From: Calothrix sp. NIES-4105
Lineage (GTDB): Bacteria > Cyanobacteriota > Cyanobacteriia > Cyanobacteriales > Nostocaceae
Reading direction: 5' to 3'
DNA: 64,000 bases
NCBI RefSeq assembly: GCF_002368415.1
Contig: NZ_AP018290.1
Span: 7,493,717-7,557,716, forward strand
Part shown: positions 33,967 to 42,019 of the stretch, in pieces
How positions within the stretch are numbered: the stretch's first letter is position 1
Layout: every line of letters starts with the position of its first letter
The notes under the pieces: model-generated
Told to the model about the DNA's origin: nothing
Databases searched by the model: none
Seen by the model: only the letters and a program-made list of their open reading frames with translations
Translations under genes and position numbers: made by a program

Positions 33967-34015
33967 GCGCAAAGTGGGCGGTGTCAGTTTCCGTCCCGCC
34001 CAACTTTGTAAGAGA
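33967..34015 (-). mobile_element. 49-bp micro-element, copy 2 (in the IS4 transposase)
   Basis: It is the same element and orientation as copy 1 (47 of 49 bases). Removing it rejoins AGTGCA and TATTGCC to restore STDTSAYCQARLRL of the transposase with no bases left over. Confidence 0.88.
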
Positions 34016-34119
34016 TGCACTTGTGTCCGTTGAAGGTAACTCTACATTTTCTGTTGATAGCCAAGCTATAACTCTAGAAACAGCATTATGGCAACTTTTC
34101 TCTGCATCTAGTACCTGTG

Positions 34120-34143
34120 TTCACGAAGTGTCTCCGAAGGAGA
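34120..34143 (-). mobile_element. 24-bp small dispersed repeat insertion
   Basis: The minus-strand insert TCTCCTTCGGAGACACTTCG plus TGAA interrupts TTTTTAT/CACAGG and splits the WAFLSQVLD segment. TCTCCTTCGGAGACGCT-type sequences are a known very small dispersed repeat of Nostoc genomes. Its length is a multiple of three but it introduces TGA. Confidence 0.75.
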
Positions 34144-34171
34144 ATAAAAAAGCCCATATTGTTACTATTGG

Positions 34172-34215
34172 GTGAAATCTTGCCACGGGGAGTACTCCCT
34201 GTGGCAAAGTTTCAC
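34172..34215. mobile_element. 44-bp palindromic micro-insertion
   Basis: A near-perfect palindrome beginning GTGAAATCTTGCCACGGGG and ending in its reverse complement with few mismatches sits between ATATTTGAC and CCAATAG (minus strand). Its removal restores SRRIFDPIVTIWAFL of the transposase. No target duplication is seen. Confidence 0.85.
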
Positions 34216-34377
34216 GTCAAATATACGACGAGAATATTTAATTTTTAATTCGTCAATTGTTTGCTGAATTACTGATTGAGGCAATAGTTCTCTGAAAGGC
34301 AATCCTACACTTTGAGTAAACTTTTGCTTGATGATTTCAACTCGATTCGGTATCTTAGAAGTAAGCATTTTAAAATT

Positions 34378-34414
34378 CTCTTGTACTTAGTATCAATGTT
34401 ACTAAATACAAGAG
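34378..34414 (+). terminator. Hairpin outside the IS4 transposase start
   Basis: CTCTTGTACTTAGTA (34378-34392) pairs with TACTAAATACAAGAG (34400-34414) with one mismatch and is followed by ATTTTTT on the plus strand. It lies 10 bases upstream of the transposase ATG and could block readthrough or regulate the element. Confidence 0.5.
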
Positions 34415-34564
34415 ATTTTTTCTACCATAACCTGTTTCGTTGATTTGATTACATTCTTAATGCCGCAAAGCCTGACTCAAAGGCTCCCGCTAGAAATATG
34501 TAATACGTATGCTGTGGAAACCTATGTATCATAGGCTTTCTAGCTATATCTTATTTATTTTTCT

Positions 34565-34695
34565 TCTACCTCCTTCTGCCCTCTGCCTCCTGCCCTCTGC
34601 CTTTTTTTCGTGCCATTCGGCTTCTAGCCTGCGGGCGGTATGTCGATATTAATGGATTATTTCTATGCAGCTTCACATTAAATTGGTATGAGATG
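34565..34695. repeat. Right inverted arm around the IS4 region
   Basis: The reverse complement of this segment reads ATGTGAAGCTGCATAGAAAT, then CTAGAAGCCGAATGGCACGA and GGCAGAGGGCAGGAGGCAG, matching the left arm at 32139-32337. The CCTCTGCC units form a low-complexity run. Confidence 0.65.
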
Positions 34696-34812
34696 CGTTC
34701 ACTTGTAATTAAAGAAAAAATGTGTTTTATATTATCTTCAGAAATCTTTTCAAGCTGCGTTAACCAAATATTAGCTGCATCTGGATAACTAATATCGGAT
34801 TTGCTAATCAAA
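34664..34812 (-). pseudogene. Possible HipA-like C-terminal scrap
   Basis: The minus strand has LISKSDISYPDAANIWLTQLE, then KISEDNIKHIFSLITSERIS, reminiscent of the C-terminus of short cyanobacterial HipA-like proteins. It runs into the inverted arm with no proper end. The identification is tentative. Confidence 0.25.
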
Positions 34813-34815
34813 GCT

Positions 34816-35053
34816 AGAATAACTTTTAAAATAACGCAAAAAGAACTTGCAGCATTATGTGACCGTACAGAAGAGCAAATTAAATATGAGTGAAGATAAA
34901 GATTATCAAAATGCAAGTTTTGTAGATTTTATAGCAGTTGCAGATGCTTTAGGTGTTGAGATTAATCAAAGTCAATTTATTGCAAAAATAGACGATTTTT
35001 ATATTGAACGTTTAATGGCTATACGGCAATCTGAAAATGTAAGTATTCCTTAA
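34816..35053 (+). pseudogene. Possible frameshifted small regulator
   Basis: The plus strand reads ITQKELAALCDRTEEQIKYE (helix-turn-helix-like) to a stop at 34892, then in another frame from the ATG at 34886 a 55-codon stretch, MSEDKDYQNASFVDFIAVAD to IRQSENVSIP. The two could be one gene with a frameshift. Family not recognised. Confidence 0.3.
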
Positions 35054-35150
35054 AAGCATCATAATGATAATAAATACGCAAAAAACATCAAATTTCATAC
35101 TTAAGCAAATGTTAATATTCTAGGCATCCTCGTATAAATACGTAGTAATT

Positions 35151-35816
35151 ATGTCTACCACCAATAAGTTATCGCTTGCAGTTTTCAGCATTGCTTGTAT
35201 TGTCTTTGGTACAGCCAATGTTGCTGGTGCTGCAACAACAAAATTAACTTTTGATGAATTGGGTTCTCCTACACCTGTTGATAATTTGACAGTAAAAGGG
35301 GTTACGTTTGATTTTAAAATAGATGGTGTTGACTCAAACGAGGCAATGTATAATGCATCTTTTCCACCACAATTACCAAGCAATTTATTAGCTAATCTTC
35401 AACAACCATCGTTACAGGGTAATGCTCAAGGTATTTTATCTCTAGATTTTGCTGCACCAGTAGAAGCGCTAGAGTTTGCCGTCGGCATAGACGCTATTCA
35501 ACCTTTGGCGCCTGGTTTTGTTGTAGAACTTTTAGACCAAGCATTAAATTCTTTGGAAACTATACCAGTTAATACAGCACCGTTAGCCATTTTATCTGAA
35601 GGACTATTTAAATATAGTGGAGTTCCAATCAAGAAGGCTATTGTGAGCTTTAATAGTGAATCTTCTTTAAACCCAAATAATCCGCGATTCTCTCTTGATA
35701 ACCTTACCTATACCAATACCACAGTACCTGAACCATCTTCACTGATTGCCTTACTAGCTAGTAGTGCAATTAGTGCATGTTTATATCGAGTACGTAAACA
35801 GCAAAAAGTTGTTTAG
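35151..35816 (+). CDS. PEP-CTERM sorting-domain protein
   Basis: A 221-residue exported protein. It has a signal peptide (about 1-28, KLSLAVFSIACIVFG then AGAA), a beta-rich domain (KLTFDELGSPTPVDNL, LSLDFAAPVEALEFAVG, FSLDNLTYTNT) and the C-terminal sorting signal VPEPSSLIALLASSAISAC plus basic tail LYRVRKQQ. PEP-CTERM proteins are handled by exosortase and often go to the cell surface or exopolysaccharide. The substrate is unknown. The gene's 3' end is partly duplicated downstream. Confidence 0.85.
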   Translation: MSTTNKLSLAVFSIACIVFGTANVAGAATTKLTFDELGSPTPVDNLTVKGVTFDFKIDGVDSNEAMYNASFPPQLPSNLLANLQQPSLQGNAQGILSLDFAAPVEALEFAVGIDAIQPLAPGFVVELLDQALNSLETIPVNTAPLAILSEGLFKYSGVPIKKAIVSFNSESSLNPNNPRFSLDNLTYTNTTVPEPSSLIALLASSAISACLYRVRKQQKVV

Positions 35817-35897
35817 CTCACCAGAATGCACCAGTGGTTTGTTGCAAAATCATAACCTTAAATAATTATTTCTACGTAGGGTGGGCAATGCCCACCT

Positions 35898-35942
35898 TAC
35901 TTATATCGACTACGTAAACAGCAGCAAAAACTTGTTTATGCG
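35898..35942 (+). repeat. Duplicated 3' end of the PEP-CTERM gene
   Basis: TTATATCGACTACGTAAACA and GCAGCAAAAACTTGTTTATG repeat the last bases of the PEP-CTERM gene (35780-35815; LYRVRKQQKVV), here as LYRLRKQQQKLVY. A GTGGGCAATGCCCAC hairpin repeat lies between the copies (about 35880-35897). Confidence 0.65.
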
Positions 35943-35960
35943 AAAAAAAAATATATAAAT

Positions 35961-35985
35961 AGGGACATGATAATATCATGTCCCT
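35961..35985. terminator. Bidirectional terminator-like palindrome
   Basis: A perfect palindrome, AGGGACATGATA and its complement, sits between the convergent PEP-CTERM gene and rpmB. It can fold as a 12-bp stem and might end both transcripts, though T-runs are weak. Confidence 0.5.
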
Positions 35986-36039
35986 ATGAAATGCAATATA
36001 TAAGACAACCGCGTTTTGCGATTACTATATGCGCGCGGT

Positions 36040-36276
36040 TTAGAAATGGTTTAGGTTGATACCAGCTTCTTTTGCCATTGCTGCTAAACCCTTGACTTCG
36101 ATAGTCTTGAGAGCTTTGGTGGAAATCTTTAGTTTCACAAAACGGTTCCCTTCTGCCCACCAAAGACGCTTTGTTTGCAAGTTAGCTTGTTGCAAACGCT
36201 TGGTACGACGGTGTGAGTGCGAAAGTGCATAACCGTTATTTGCTTTTTTACCAGTTAATTGACAGCGACGAGCCAT
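36040..36276 (-). CDS. rpmB: 50S ribosomal protein L28
   Basis: A 78-residue L28: [58 protein letters not shown]. The length is exactly that of cyanobacterial L28. It stands alone between a PEP-CTERM gene and htpG. A stem AACCGCG...CGCGGTT just after the stop codon may be its terminator. Confidence 0.97.
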   Translation of the reverse strand: MARRCQLTGKKANNGYALSHSHRRTKRLQQANLQTKRLWWAEGNRFVKLKISTKALKTIEVKGLAAMAKEAGINLNHF

Positions 36277-36315
36277 TTTATTTATTCTCCGATATTTTTA
36301 GTCACAATCCCTTAT

Positions 36316-36465
36316 TGTACAAGTGCGCTCGTAGAAAGTGCGCTCGTAAAGTGCGCTCGTAGAAAGTGCTGAGTGCTGAGTAGTTACTCCTAACTCTTAA
36401 ACTCAGCACTCAGAACTCAGCACTTTTAACTCTTAAAGTCAGCACTCAGTACTCAGCACTTTTAA
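36316..36465. repeat. GTGCGCTCGTAG and GTGCTGAGT tandem repeats
   Basis: Three GTGCGCTCGTAG-like units (36322-36362) run into GTGCTGAGTGCTGAGT, followed by the complementary CTCAGCACT units (36400-36465) up to the htpG stop codon. The layout matches the blocks beside hpsJ and between hpsI and hpsH. Confidence 0.7.
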
Positions 36466-38421
36466 CTACTTCGTTGCTTGTTCAGTCAACTTAGTTAGTA
36501 CATCGTTGGAGCGTTCGACAAAAGATTTCATACCTTCTGCGTCAAAACCTTTTTGCGACATTAGTGCCAAGTCATAAACGTGTTGGCATATCATGTTCGC
36601 TAGGTGTCCGGTTGGGGACTCTCCTCCACCCTGAATAATACTGCCTTGGCTCAATGTTGCCAAGTTTTGAATTAATGGGTGTGCTGTGTTTACTACCAAA
36701 ACATGCTCTTCGGGGAATTCTACAGCTTGTTGCTGCATCATTGCGTTCATCTCACGCAGGCGCCGCAATATCTCAGGTAATAATACCATTGCTGGAGGTG
36801 TGCCCTGTGGATTATCTGATTTTAAGGATTCTGTACGGATATTCAACTTGGGTTTGTTGATCGCTTTCTCGAACAGTTCCTTGATAACTTCGCTCTTCGT
36901 TTTGTTTGTGGTGGGGTCTACTATTTCTGCTGGTTTTTCTTTATCTAGGAGTGTGTTATCAAGTTCTGAGTCTACGCGCGTAAATTTAACGTCGTTGTAT
37001 TCCCGCTCTAAGAAGTTGATAAAGTGAGTGTCAATAAAGGAGTCCATATATAGGACTTCCAATCCTTGACTCTTGTGTAATTCTACGTATGTTGCTTGTG
37101 ATGCTTCGTCTGTACAGTAGAACACCCGATTCTCGTGACGCTCTTTGTTACGTTCCAAATACTCTTTAATATTGGTATAAGGTAACTTGGCGCCTGCATT
37201 AACATCTTGCCAAGCATCACTATCATCAGTTTGTACTTGTACAGTTGGAGTATCTTGGCTTGGTTGATAAGTTGTGCGGAAAACAATTATATCTTCAACT
37301 TGCTTCTTAAATTTCTCATCGTTGAGGGCGCCGAACTTAACAAAAGTACCCAAGTCTTTCCATGCACCTACATACTGTTCACGGTTATCACGGTAAAGCT
37401 CTTTAAGTCTATCACCAACCTTTTTGGCAATATAATCACCAATCTTCTTAACGGTTCTATCACCTTGCAGCGAACTACGTGACACGTTCAGCGGAATATC
37501 TGTACTATCAACAACACCACGCATGGGTAGTAAGAACTGCGGAATAATTTCCTCAACGTTATCGCTGACAAATACCTGGTTACAGAACAGCTTAATTTGT
37601 CCCTTGGTAACATCTACATCAGGACGCAGTTTCGGAAAATACAAAATCCCATTGATAATAAATGGGTAATCTGTATTCAAATGCACCCAAAGTAAAGGTT
37701 CTTCTTGGAACGGATACAGGTATCGATAAAACTCTAAATAGTCTTCCTTACTTAGATTACTTGATGATTCACGCCAAGGCGCCTTTTGTCTATTAAGCAC
37801 CTCACCATCAAGTTTGATGGCAACTGGCATAAAGTCACAGTAGGTTTTAACCAGAGTCTTAACGCGCGCTTCTTCGAGAAATTCGAGTTCCTCCTCCATC
37901 AAATGCAGCGTAATAGTAGTACCACGAGTAGTACGTGTAGAATCTTCCAGGGTGAAATTTGGCGAACCGTCACAACTCCAATGTACTCCAGAGGCGCCGT
38001 CTCTATATGACAAAGTATCGATTTCTACTTGGTTTGCTACCATAAACGAGGAGTAGAAGCCCAAACCAAAGTGACCGATAATAGGCTGGTTAGAGTCACC
38101 CTTATACTTCTGGATAAATTCTTCAGCGCTAGAAAAAGCTACCTGGTTGATATACTTCTTAATCTCATCAGCCGTCATCCCAATCCCATTATCGGTAATT
38201 GAGAGCGTTTTTTTATCTTTATCGATAGCAACAACGATTTCAGGTTCACCAATATCTCCTGAATACTCACCCGCGCGTGATACCATACTGAGCTTCTGGA
38301 TAGCATCCACAGCGTTTGACACAAGTTCCCGAAAGAAGATTTGATGGTCAGAGTAAAGCGACTTCTTAATAATCGGGAATATATTCTCGGTATGAATACT
38401 GATAGTACCTTGCTCTAGCAT
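36466..38421 (-). CDS. htpG: Chaperone HtpG (Hsp90)
   Basis: A 651-residue Hsp90 homologue. The GHKL ATPase domain has ELVSNAVDAIQKL near 30, ITDNGIGMTADEI near 76 and GHFGLGFYSSFMVA near 115. The middle domain shows PLNVSRSSLQ near 310, and the C-terminal dimerisation region is present. It assists folding and heat-stress tolerance in the cytosol. No CIRCE element was seen upstream. Frame intact. Confidence 0.97.
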   Translation of the reverse strand: MLEQGTISIHTENIFPIIKKSLYSDHQIFFRELVSNAVDAIQKLSMVSRAGEYSGDIGEPEIVVAIDKDKKTLSITDNGIGMTADEIKKYINQVAFSSAEEFIQKYKGDSNQPIIGHFGLGFYSSFMVANQVEIDTLSYRDGASGVHWSCDGSPNFTLEDSTRTTRGTTITLHLMEEELEFLEEARVKTLVKTYCDFMPVAIKLDGEVLNRQKAPWRESSSNLSKEDYLEFYRYLYPFQEEPLLWVHLNTDYPFIINGILYFPKLRPDVDVTKGQIKLFCNQVFVSDNVEEIIPQFLLPMRGVVDSTDIPLNVSRSSLQGDRTVKKIGDYIAKKVGDRLKELYRDNREQYVGAWKDLGTFVKFGALNDEKFKKQVEDIIVFRTTYQPSQDTPTVQVQTDDSDAWQDVNAGAKLPYTNIKEYLERNKERHENRVFYCTDEASQATYVELHKSQGLEVLYMDSFIDTHFINFLEREYNDVKFTRVDSELDNTLLDKEKPAEIVDPTTNKTKSEVIKELFEKAINKPKLNIRTESLKSDNPQGTPPAMVLLPEILRRLREMNAMMQQQAVEFPEEHVLVVNTAHPLIQNLATLSQGSIIQGGGESPTGHLANMICQHVYDLALMSQKGFDAEGMKSFVERSNDVLTKLTEQATK

Positions 38422-38802
38422 AATTCCTGTGTGTGAAAGACTAATAAATTTTAATGGGTTTTATGGGGAATAGCTCGATAGACCTATTCCTAACAACATT
38501 TCCATAATGGATTGTAAGCGCAACTGTAGCCAGATGGCTCCTAACTACTAAGTACTGTTTGCCGATAAACCCAAATTCGGTTTTCCCTACCCTCCCTCAC
38601 AGAAACCAGGTTTCCCCATCACTGAATATAACAATCTTGATATTTAGCAAAGGAAAGTTGGTTTCTTATTACAATCCAGAGGGACAAACAAAGCTGGTTT
38701 TTTATTACAATCCAGAGAGACGGGCAAGGATGCCCATCCGCAATCCGTTTTAATTGTAGTCAATATCTATTTAGTAGATATATACTAAAAAATTGAGTAT
38801 TT
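38422..38802. other. Intergenic region with a short tandem repeat
   Basis: No gene seen. TTATTACAATCCAGAGGGAC (about 38668-38687) recurs as TTATTACAATCCAGAGAGAC (about 38702-38721). A GACGGGCAAGGATGCCCATC dispersed hairpin follows. Confidence 0.5.
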
Positions 38803-39180
38803 ATGAGTAAATATATAATTTTTAAGGCAGAGGATGCTTCTAGCGAACAATGGAAAAGTATGCTATTAGCACATACTGGAGCATGTACTGACATTCTTGC
38901 CGAGCATTACGATTCTTCAACACTTCCTCTACCCGCACCTGGTTATAGGTTAAGAGAGTTTCACAAAATCGAACAATTCGTTGACCCAAATTTTCCTGGC
39001 GCCAGTACTCATAGTAGAATCGGTGATTGGGAAGTTACAAAAGTTGAGGAATATCCATCAGAATTGCCTATAAATGAATTTGAAACAATAATTATTTGCT
39101 ACTGCCGTTATTTACCCGTCAATACTCCACTTGAACCACTACCTAAAATTCAAACTACGCACAAATTACAGCAAGTGTAA
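38803..39180 (+). CDS. Hypothetical protein (125 aa)
   Basis: Not recognised with confidence. MSKYIIFKAEDASSEQWKSM is followed by a Pro-rich middle (LPLPAPGYRLREFHKIEQFV) and GDWEVTKVEEYPSELP with FETIIICYCRYLPV. It looks like a complete, soluble protein; the GDWEV pattern is typical of small cyanobacterial proteins of unknown function. No operon partner. Confidence 0.65.
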   Translation: MSKYIIFKAEDASSEQWKSMLLAHTGACTDILAEHYDSSTLPLPAPGYRLREFHKIEQFVDPNFPGASTHSRIGDWEVTKVEEYPSELPINEFETIIICYCRYLPVNTPLEPLPKIQTTHKLQQV

Positions 39181-39787
39181 CCAAAACTGGGGTCTATTTA
39201 AAATTTGTTAATGGTGCGTTAGTGCTAAAAAAAACTACATCTAAAATTAGAGATTATTGTAGTAGTGACGCACCCTACCCTTAACTACCTGCACAAAAAC
39301 CAGGCTTCCCTCGGAGCGCTCATACAACAATATCGATATTTACCAAAGAAAACCTACTTTCTCTTATTGTTTAGGCGCCTGAATGCTGGTTCAGAACGGA
39401 GATAACAACAGATGGTAGCAACACTGAAATCAAAAATTGAGGGAATTAAAACCCTGCGTGCTATCCGGTGAGCAAACCCATATTTCTGGCAGTGGTGGCG
39501 GTCAAAAGTTAGATAATAGAGCAAATACTAAGCAAGGAATATTGGCGCCGCATGGATTCGCACGTTTGATATTAATAATCGAGGTTATGGATAATATCAA
39601 TGCCAAACTGGTAGCGGTGTAATATTAGTGCAAAAATAAAAAGGCGCCTATCGATGAACGATATTTGGCGCCGTCAATATCAGCAACACTGGTACCAGCA
39701 GCTTCAACATTAGTAAAATCACCAAGGAGTACACATATCGAGTCAACTGTTTTGAGAATACGCAGCGTAACTTCCGTAGCGATACCC
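39181..39787. other. Degenerate stretch with a Mrp-like repeat
   Basis: No intact gene. A plus-strand segment at about 39462-39507 conceptually reads GEQTHISGSGGGQKL, echoing GEQTHIFDSGGGQKF of the Mrp remnant at 39788. Several GGCGCC sites (39374, 39545, 39642, 39667) break the surrounding sequence. Confidence 0.45.
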
Positions 39788-40006
39788 AGTGGTGGTGAGC
39801 AAACCCATATTTTCGACAGTGGTGGTGGTCAAAAGTTCGCAGAAGAACTTCAAGCACCTTTACTAGGACAAGTTCCAATTGACCCGCGCGTTTGTGCTGG
39901 TGGGGATGCAGGAGAACCCCTGACACGCGCTGAACCTAATTCTACTGTCGGTATGTTTACGCAGATTAAAACTCCACTAAATGCTACATTTTCTCCCTCT
40001 GTATGA
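39788..40006 (+). pseudogene. C-terminal remnant of a Mrp/NBP35-type ATPase
   Basis: The plus strand reads GEQTHIFDSGGGQKFAEEL, APLLGQVPIDPRVCAGGDAG and EPLTRAEPNSTVG, a clear Mrp (ApbC) C-terminus, ending NATFSPSV. The P-loop domain and all upstream sequence are missing. Mrp-type proteins carry Fe-S clusters or act as chaperones for them; this copy cannot bind ATP. The last codons overlap the next gene's ATG (ATGA). Confidence 0.75.
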
Positions 40007-40758
40007 GTAATTGGCTAATGAATCCCTTAACTGACATCGAATTTGCCTCCTATAGCTCTTGGCAAGCTTTTGAGCAGATTGATTACTTTGGCTGGATTAT
40101 ACGCTTCGCCAACGGATATACAAAGCGTGCTAATTCTGTGAATGCACTTACTCCAAGTAATGCAAATTTACCTGCAGTGATTCAGCATTGCGAGTCTTTT
40201 TATAGAGAGCGAAGACAACCAACCATTTTTAGACTTTTATCATTTGTTGATGACCCATCATTAGACTCTTATCTTGCTGATATAGGCTATAAATATCTTG
40301 ACCCATCGCTTGTACTTTATCAAAAGCTAGATTCTAGCCATAATCAACCGCTATCTTTAATTGCTGTTGAGCAGAAATTGTGGCTGCATACCTACTGTAG
40401 TATTGCAGGAATTGATTTACGTACTCAGGAAAATCATGTAAAAATCCTTAGCCAAGTCCCTAAACAATCTCTATTTGCTATTCTTGAAGAAAACGGTCAG
40501 CCCATAGCTTGCGGCATGGGTGTTATTTTTAATAATTATTTTGGAATTTTTGATATAATTACTCAGCAGCAATCTCGCAACAAAGGATATGGAGCGAGAT
40601 TAATAACGAATATGCTTTCATGGGCTTGGATCGCTGGAGCGCAAGATGCATATGTTCAGGTTGTGGCTGCAAATGCTCCAGCTGTACGTCTTTATGAAAA
40701 ATTAGGATATCGCCGTCTATATAACTACTGGTATCGTATTCAGAGTAGTATACTGTAA
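40003..40758 (+). CDS. GNAT family N-acetyltransferase
   Basis: A 251-residue protein. The C-terminal GNAT domain (about 145-250) shows PIACGMGVIFNNYFGIFDI, the acetyl-CoA pyrophosphate loop QQSRNKGYGARLITNML near 187-203, and ANAPAVRLYEKLGYRRLYNY. The N-terminal half (WLMNPLTDIEFASYSSWQAF) has the shape of a degenerate second GNAT fold. The substrate is unknown; an amino acid or aminoglycoside-like acceptor is possible. Start at 40003 overlaps the Mrp remnant stop. Confidence 0.85.
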   Translation: MSNWLMNPLTDIEFASYSSWQAFEQIDYFGWIIRFANGYTKRANSVNALTPSNANLPAVIQHCESFYRERRQPTIFRLLSFVDDPSLDSYLADIGYKYLDPSLVLYQKLDSSHNQPLSLIAVEQKLWLHTYCSIAGIDLRTQENHVKILSQVPKQSLFAILEENGQPIACGMGVIFNNYFGIFDIITQQQSRNKGYGARLITNMLSWAWIAGAQDAYVQVVAANAPAVRLYEKLGYRRLYNYWYRIQSSIL

Positions 40759-40853
40759 AGCTGCGAATTAGGTTATTTGTAGCGGCTTGCAATTATAAAT
40801 CTGCAATCTCTCGGTAATTGGAAGGTCAAATAATTTATAATACGAAGTGTTCA

Positions 40854-41132
40854 TCACTTATCCCCATTTTTAATTTCTGCAATTGTTTTTCTAAGCATCT
40901 GTTCTGTTTCTTCAAGTGCAGCTAATTTTTTTAGTGTTTCCTCTTTTCTTCGCAATATTTTGTTTAAGTATTTCTCAAAACAACTTCCGTCTATTACTGA
41001 TTGAAGTCTAGCATCATACTCCTCCTCTGAAAAAGGTGTACCTGCTATTGCTGTTAGACCAAGTTCATTTAATTCTTTCCATTTTTCTAACTCTTCGGGT
41101 GTTAGTTCGTTTTTATCTGACGTTTGTGTCAT
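40854..41132 (-). CDS. Coiled-coil hypothetical protein (92 aa)
   Basis: A 92-residue, highly charged protein. NELTPEELEKWKELNELGL is followed by TPFSEEEYDARLQSVIDGS and a C-terminal coiled coil (LRRKEETLKKLAALEETEQM). Not recognised. Its ATG overlaps the TGA of the upstream GNAT-like gene (ATGA), so the two are translationally coupled, and it may regulate or bind that protein. Confidence 0.6.
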   Translation of the reverse strand: MTQTSDKNELTPEELEKWKELNELGLTAIAGTPFSEEEYDARLQSVIDGSCFEKYLNKILRRKEETLKKLAALEETEQMLRKTIAEIKNGDK

Positions 41133-41731
41133 TGTGCTGTTCCTCTTATACGTAGTTGGTTTTGTACAAATAATCGCGCTGCTTCCTTGCTTAAAATCAT
41201 CTCTCTATCAAAATCAGGGTTTGGCTGAAAGCCAATCTTTTCATAAAAACTTCTTGCTCTGTCAATTGTTAATAATTTTGTAACTCCTTCAATATTAGTG
41301 TTTATTACTTCAAGAATTATATCTGCCATTAACCAAGTTGCCGCTCCTTTTATTGTTTTGGAAAATGTAACTCCCTCCAAACAGTTCCAAGGAGGTGTGG
41401 TAAATGGGTCAACAGATAAATACTCTCTTTGTTCTATATCAGGATATATTACTCCGTACTGCCTCGATACTATTGCACCTGCTTGTAGACCGCTTTCATC
41501 CCTTACTCCTCTAAACAAAGATGCCTCATCTGAATCTATCACACTATCTACTAGGAATTCAACTTTACTAACACAATCTCCACATTTTGTTCCCCTTATT
41601 CTACTTCTGTCTCCTTCAAAAAACTCGTTAATATACTGTAGTTAAATCGTTATCCAACTGATTAATTCGTTTTGGGTTGCTTGGTCTGCACCAATAACAT
41701 AACTAAATTTATTTATTATGAAATCATTCAT
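41129..41731 (-). pseudogene. GNAT-like gene with a premature TAA at codon 30
   Basis: One frame runs from ATG at 41731: MNDFIINKFSYVIGADQ, NELISWITI, TAA (41642-41644), then LQYINEFFEGDRSRIRGTKC, GDCVSKVEFLVDS, then EASLFRGVRDESGLQAGA and the GNAT-like end SFYEKIGFQPNPDFDREM. One CAA-to-TAA change explains the stop. Translation could restart at GTG 41542. It is either a recent pseudogene or a sequencing error. Confidence 0.7.
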
Positions 41732-42019
41732 CTTTAAGCATCACTTTATTCTGCCATCTTACTGACAATTATTAGTTATAGTTCCTTTGTTAGTCAATTA
41801 CGTTCATGTTGATTTTTGTATCAAAATTTGTATCAAATGATGACATTATGTTTTTAGTGCGTTATCTACACCAAACTTGAATAACATTGTTTAATTTCAT
41901 TGTTGAGCTATACTAAATTTAATAAATGAATGGTATTAGCTCAGACAAGGCGCCTAGCTAAGTTTTGAGGTAAAATTAGGAGTCTGAAAAGCTAAAAACA
42001 CGCTTAGAAGTACAAAAAA
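41732..42019. other. A/T-rich intergenic region
   Basis: No gene seen. It separates the coupled GNAT/coiled-coil pair from the toxin-like cluster and carries one GGCGCC near 41950. Confidence 0.4.

Larger units (their letters stand above)
32819..34368 (-). pseudogene. IS4-family transposase interrupted by four tiny insertions
   Basis: Pieces of one DDE transposase lie in order: MLTSKIPNRVEIIKQKFTQS (N-terminus), VSRVIAWLSTENVELP, YCQARLRLPEKLLQKL, VKIIDTSTVTMAD (first Asp), DVLLGDRA/CSYADFYWIK (second Asp), LYHQRWNVEVNLKHLKT (Glu region) and MDILRSKTPEMVRKEI to the end. Removing segments of 44, 24, 49 and 49 bases, plus one extra base near 33200, leaves 1383 bases, exactly 460 codons and a stop. 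Each removal rejoins a codon cleanly. The element is dead as it stands. Confidence 0.9.
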
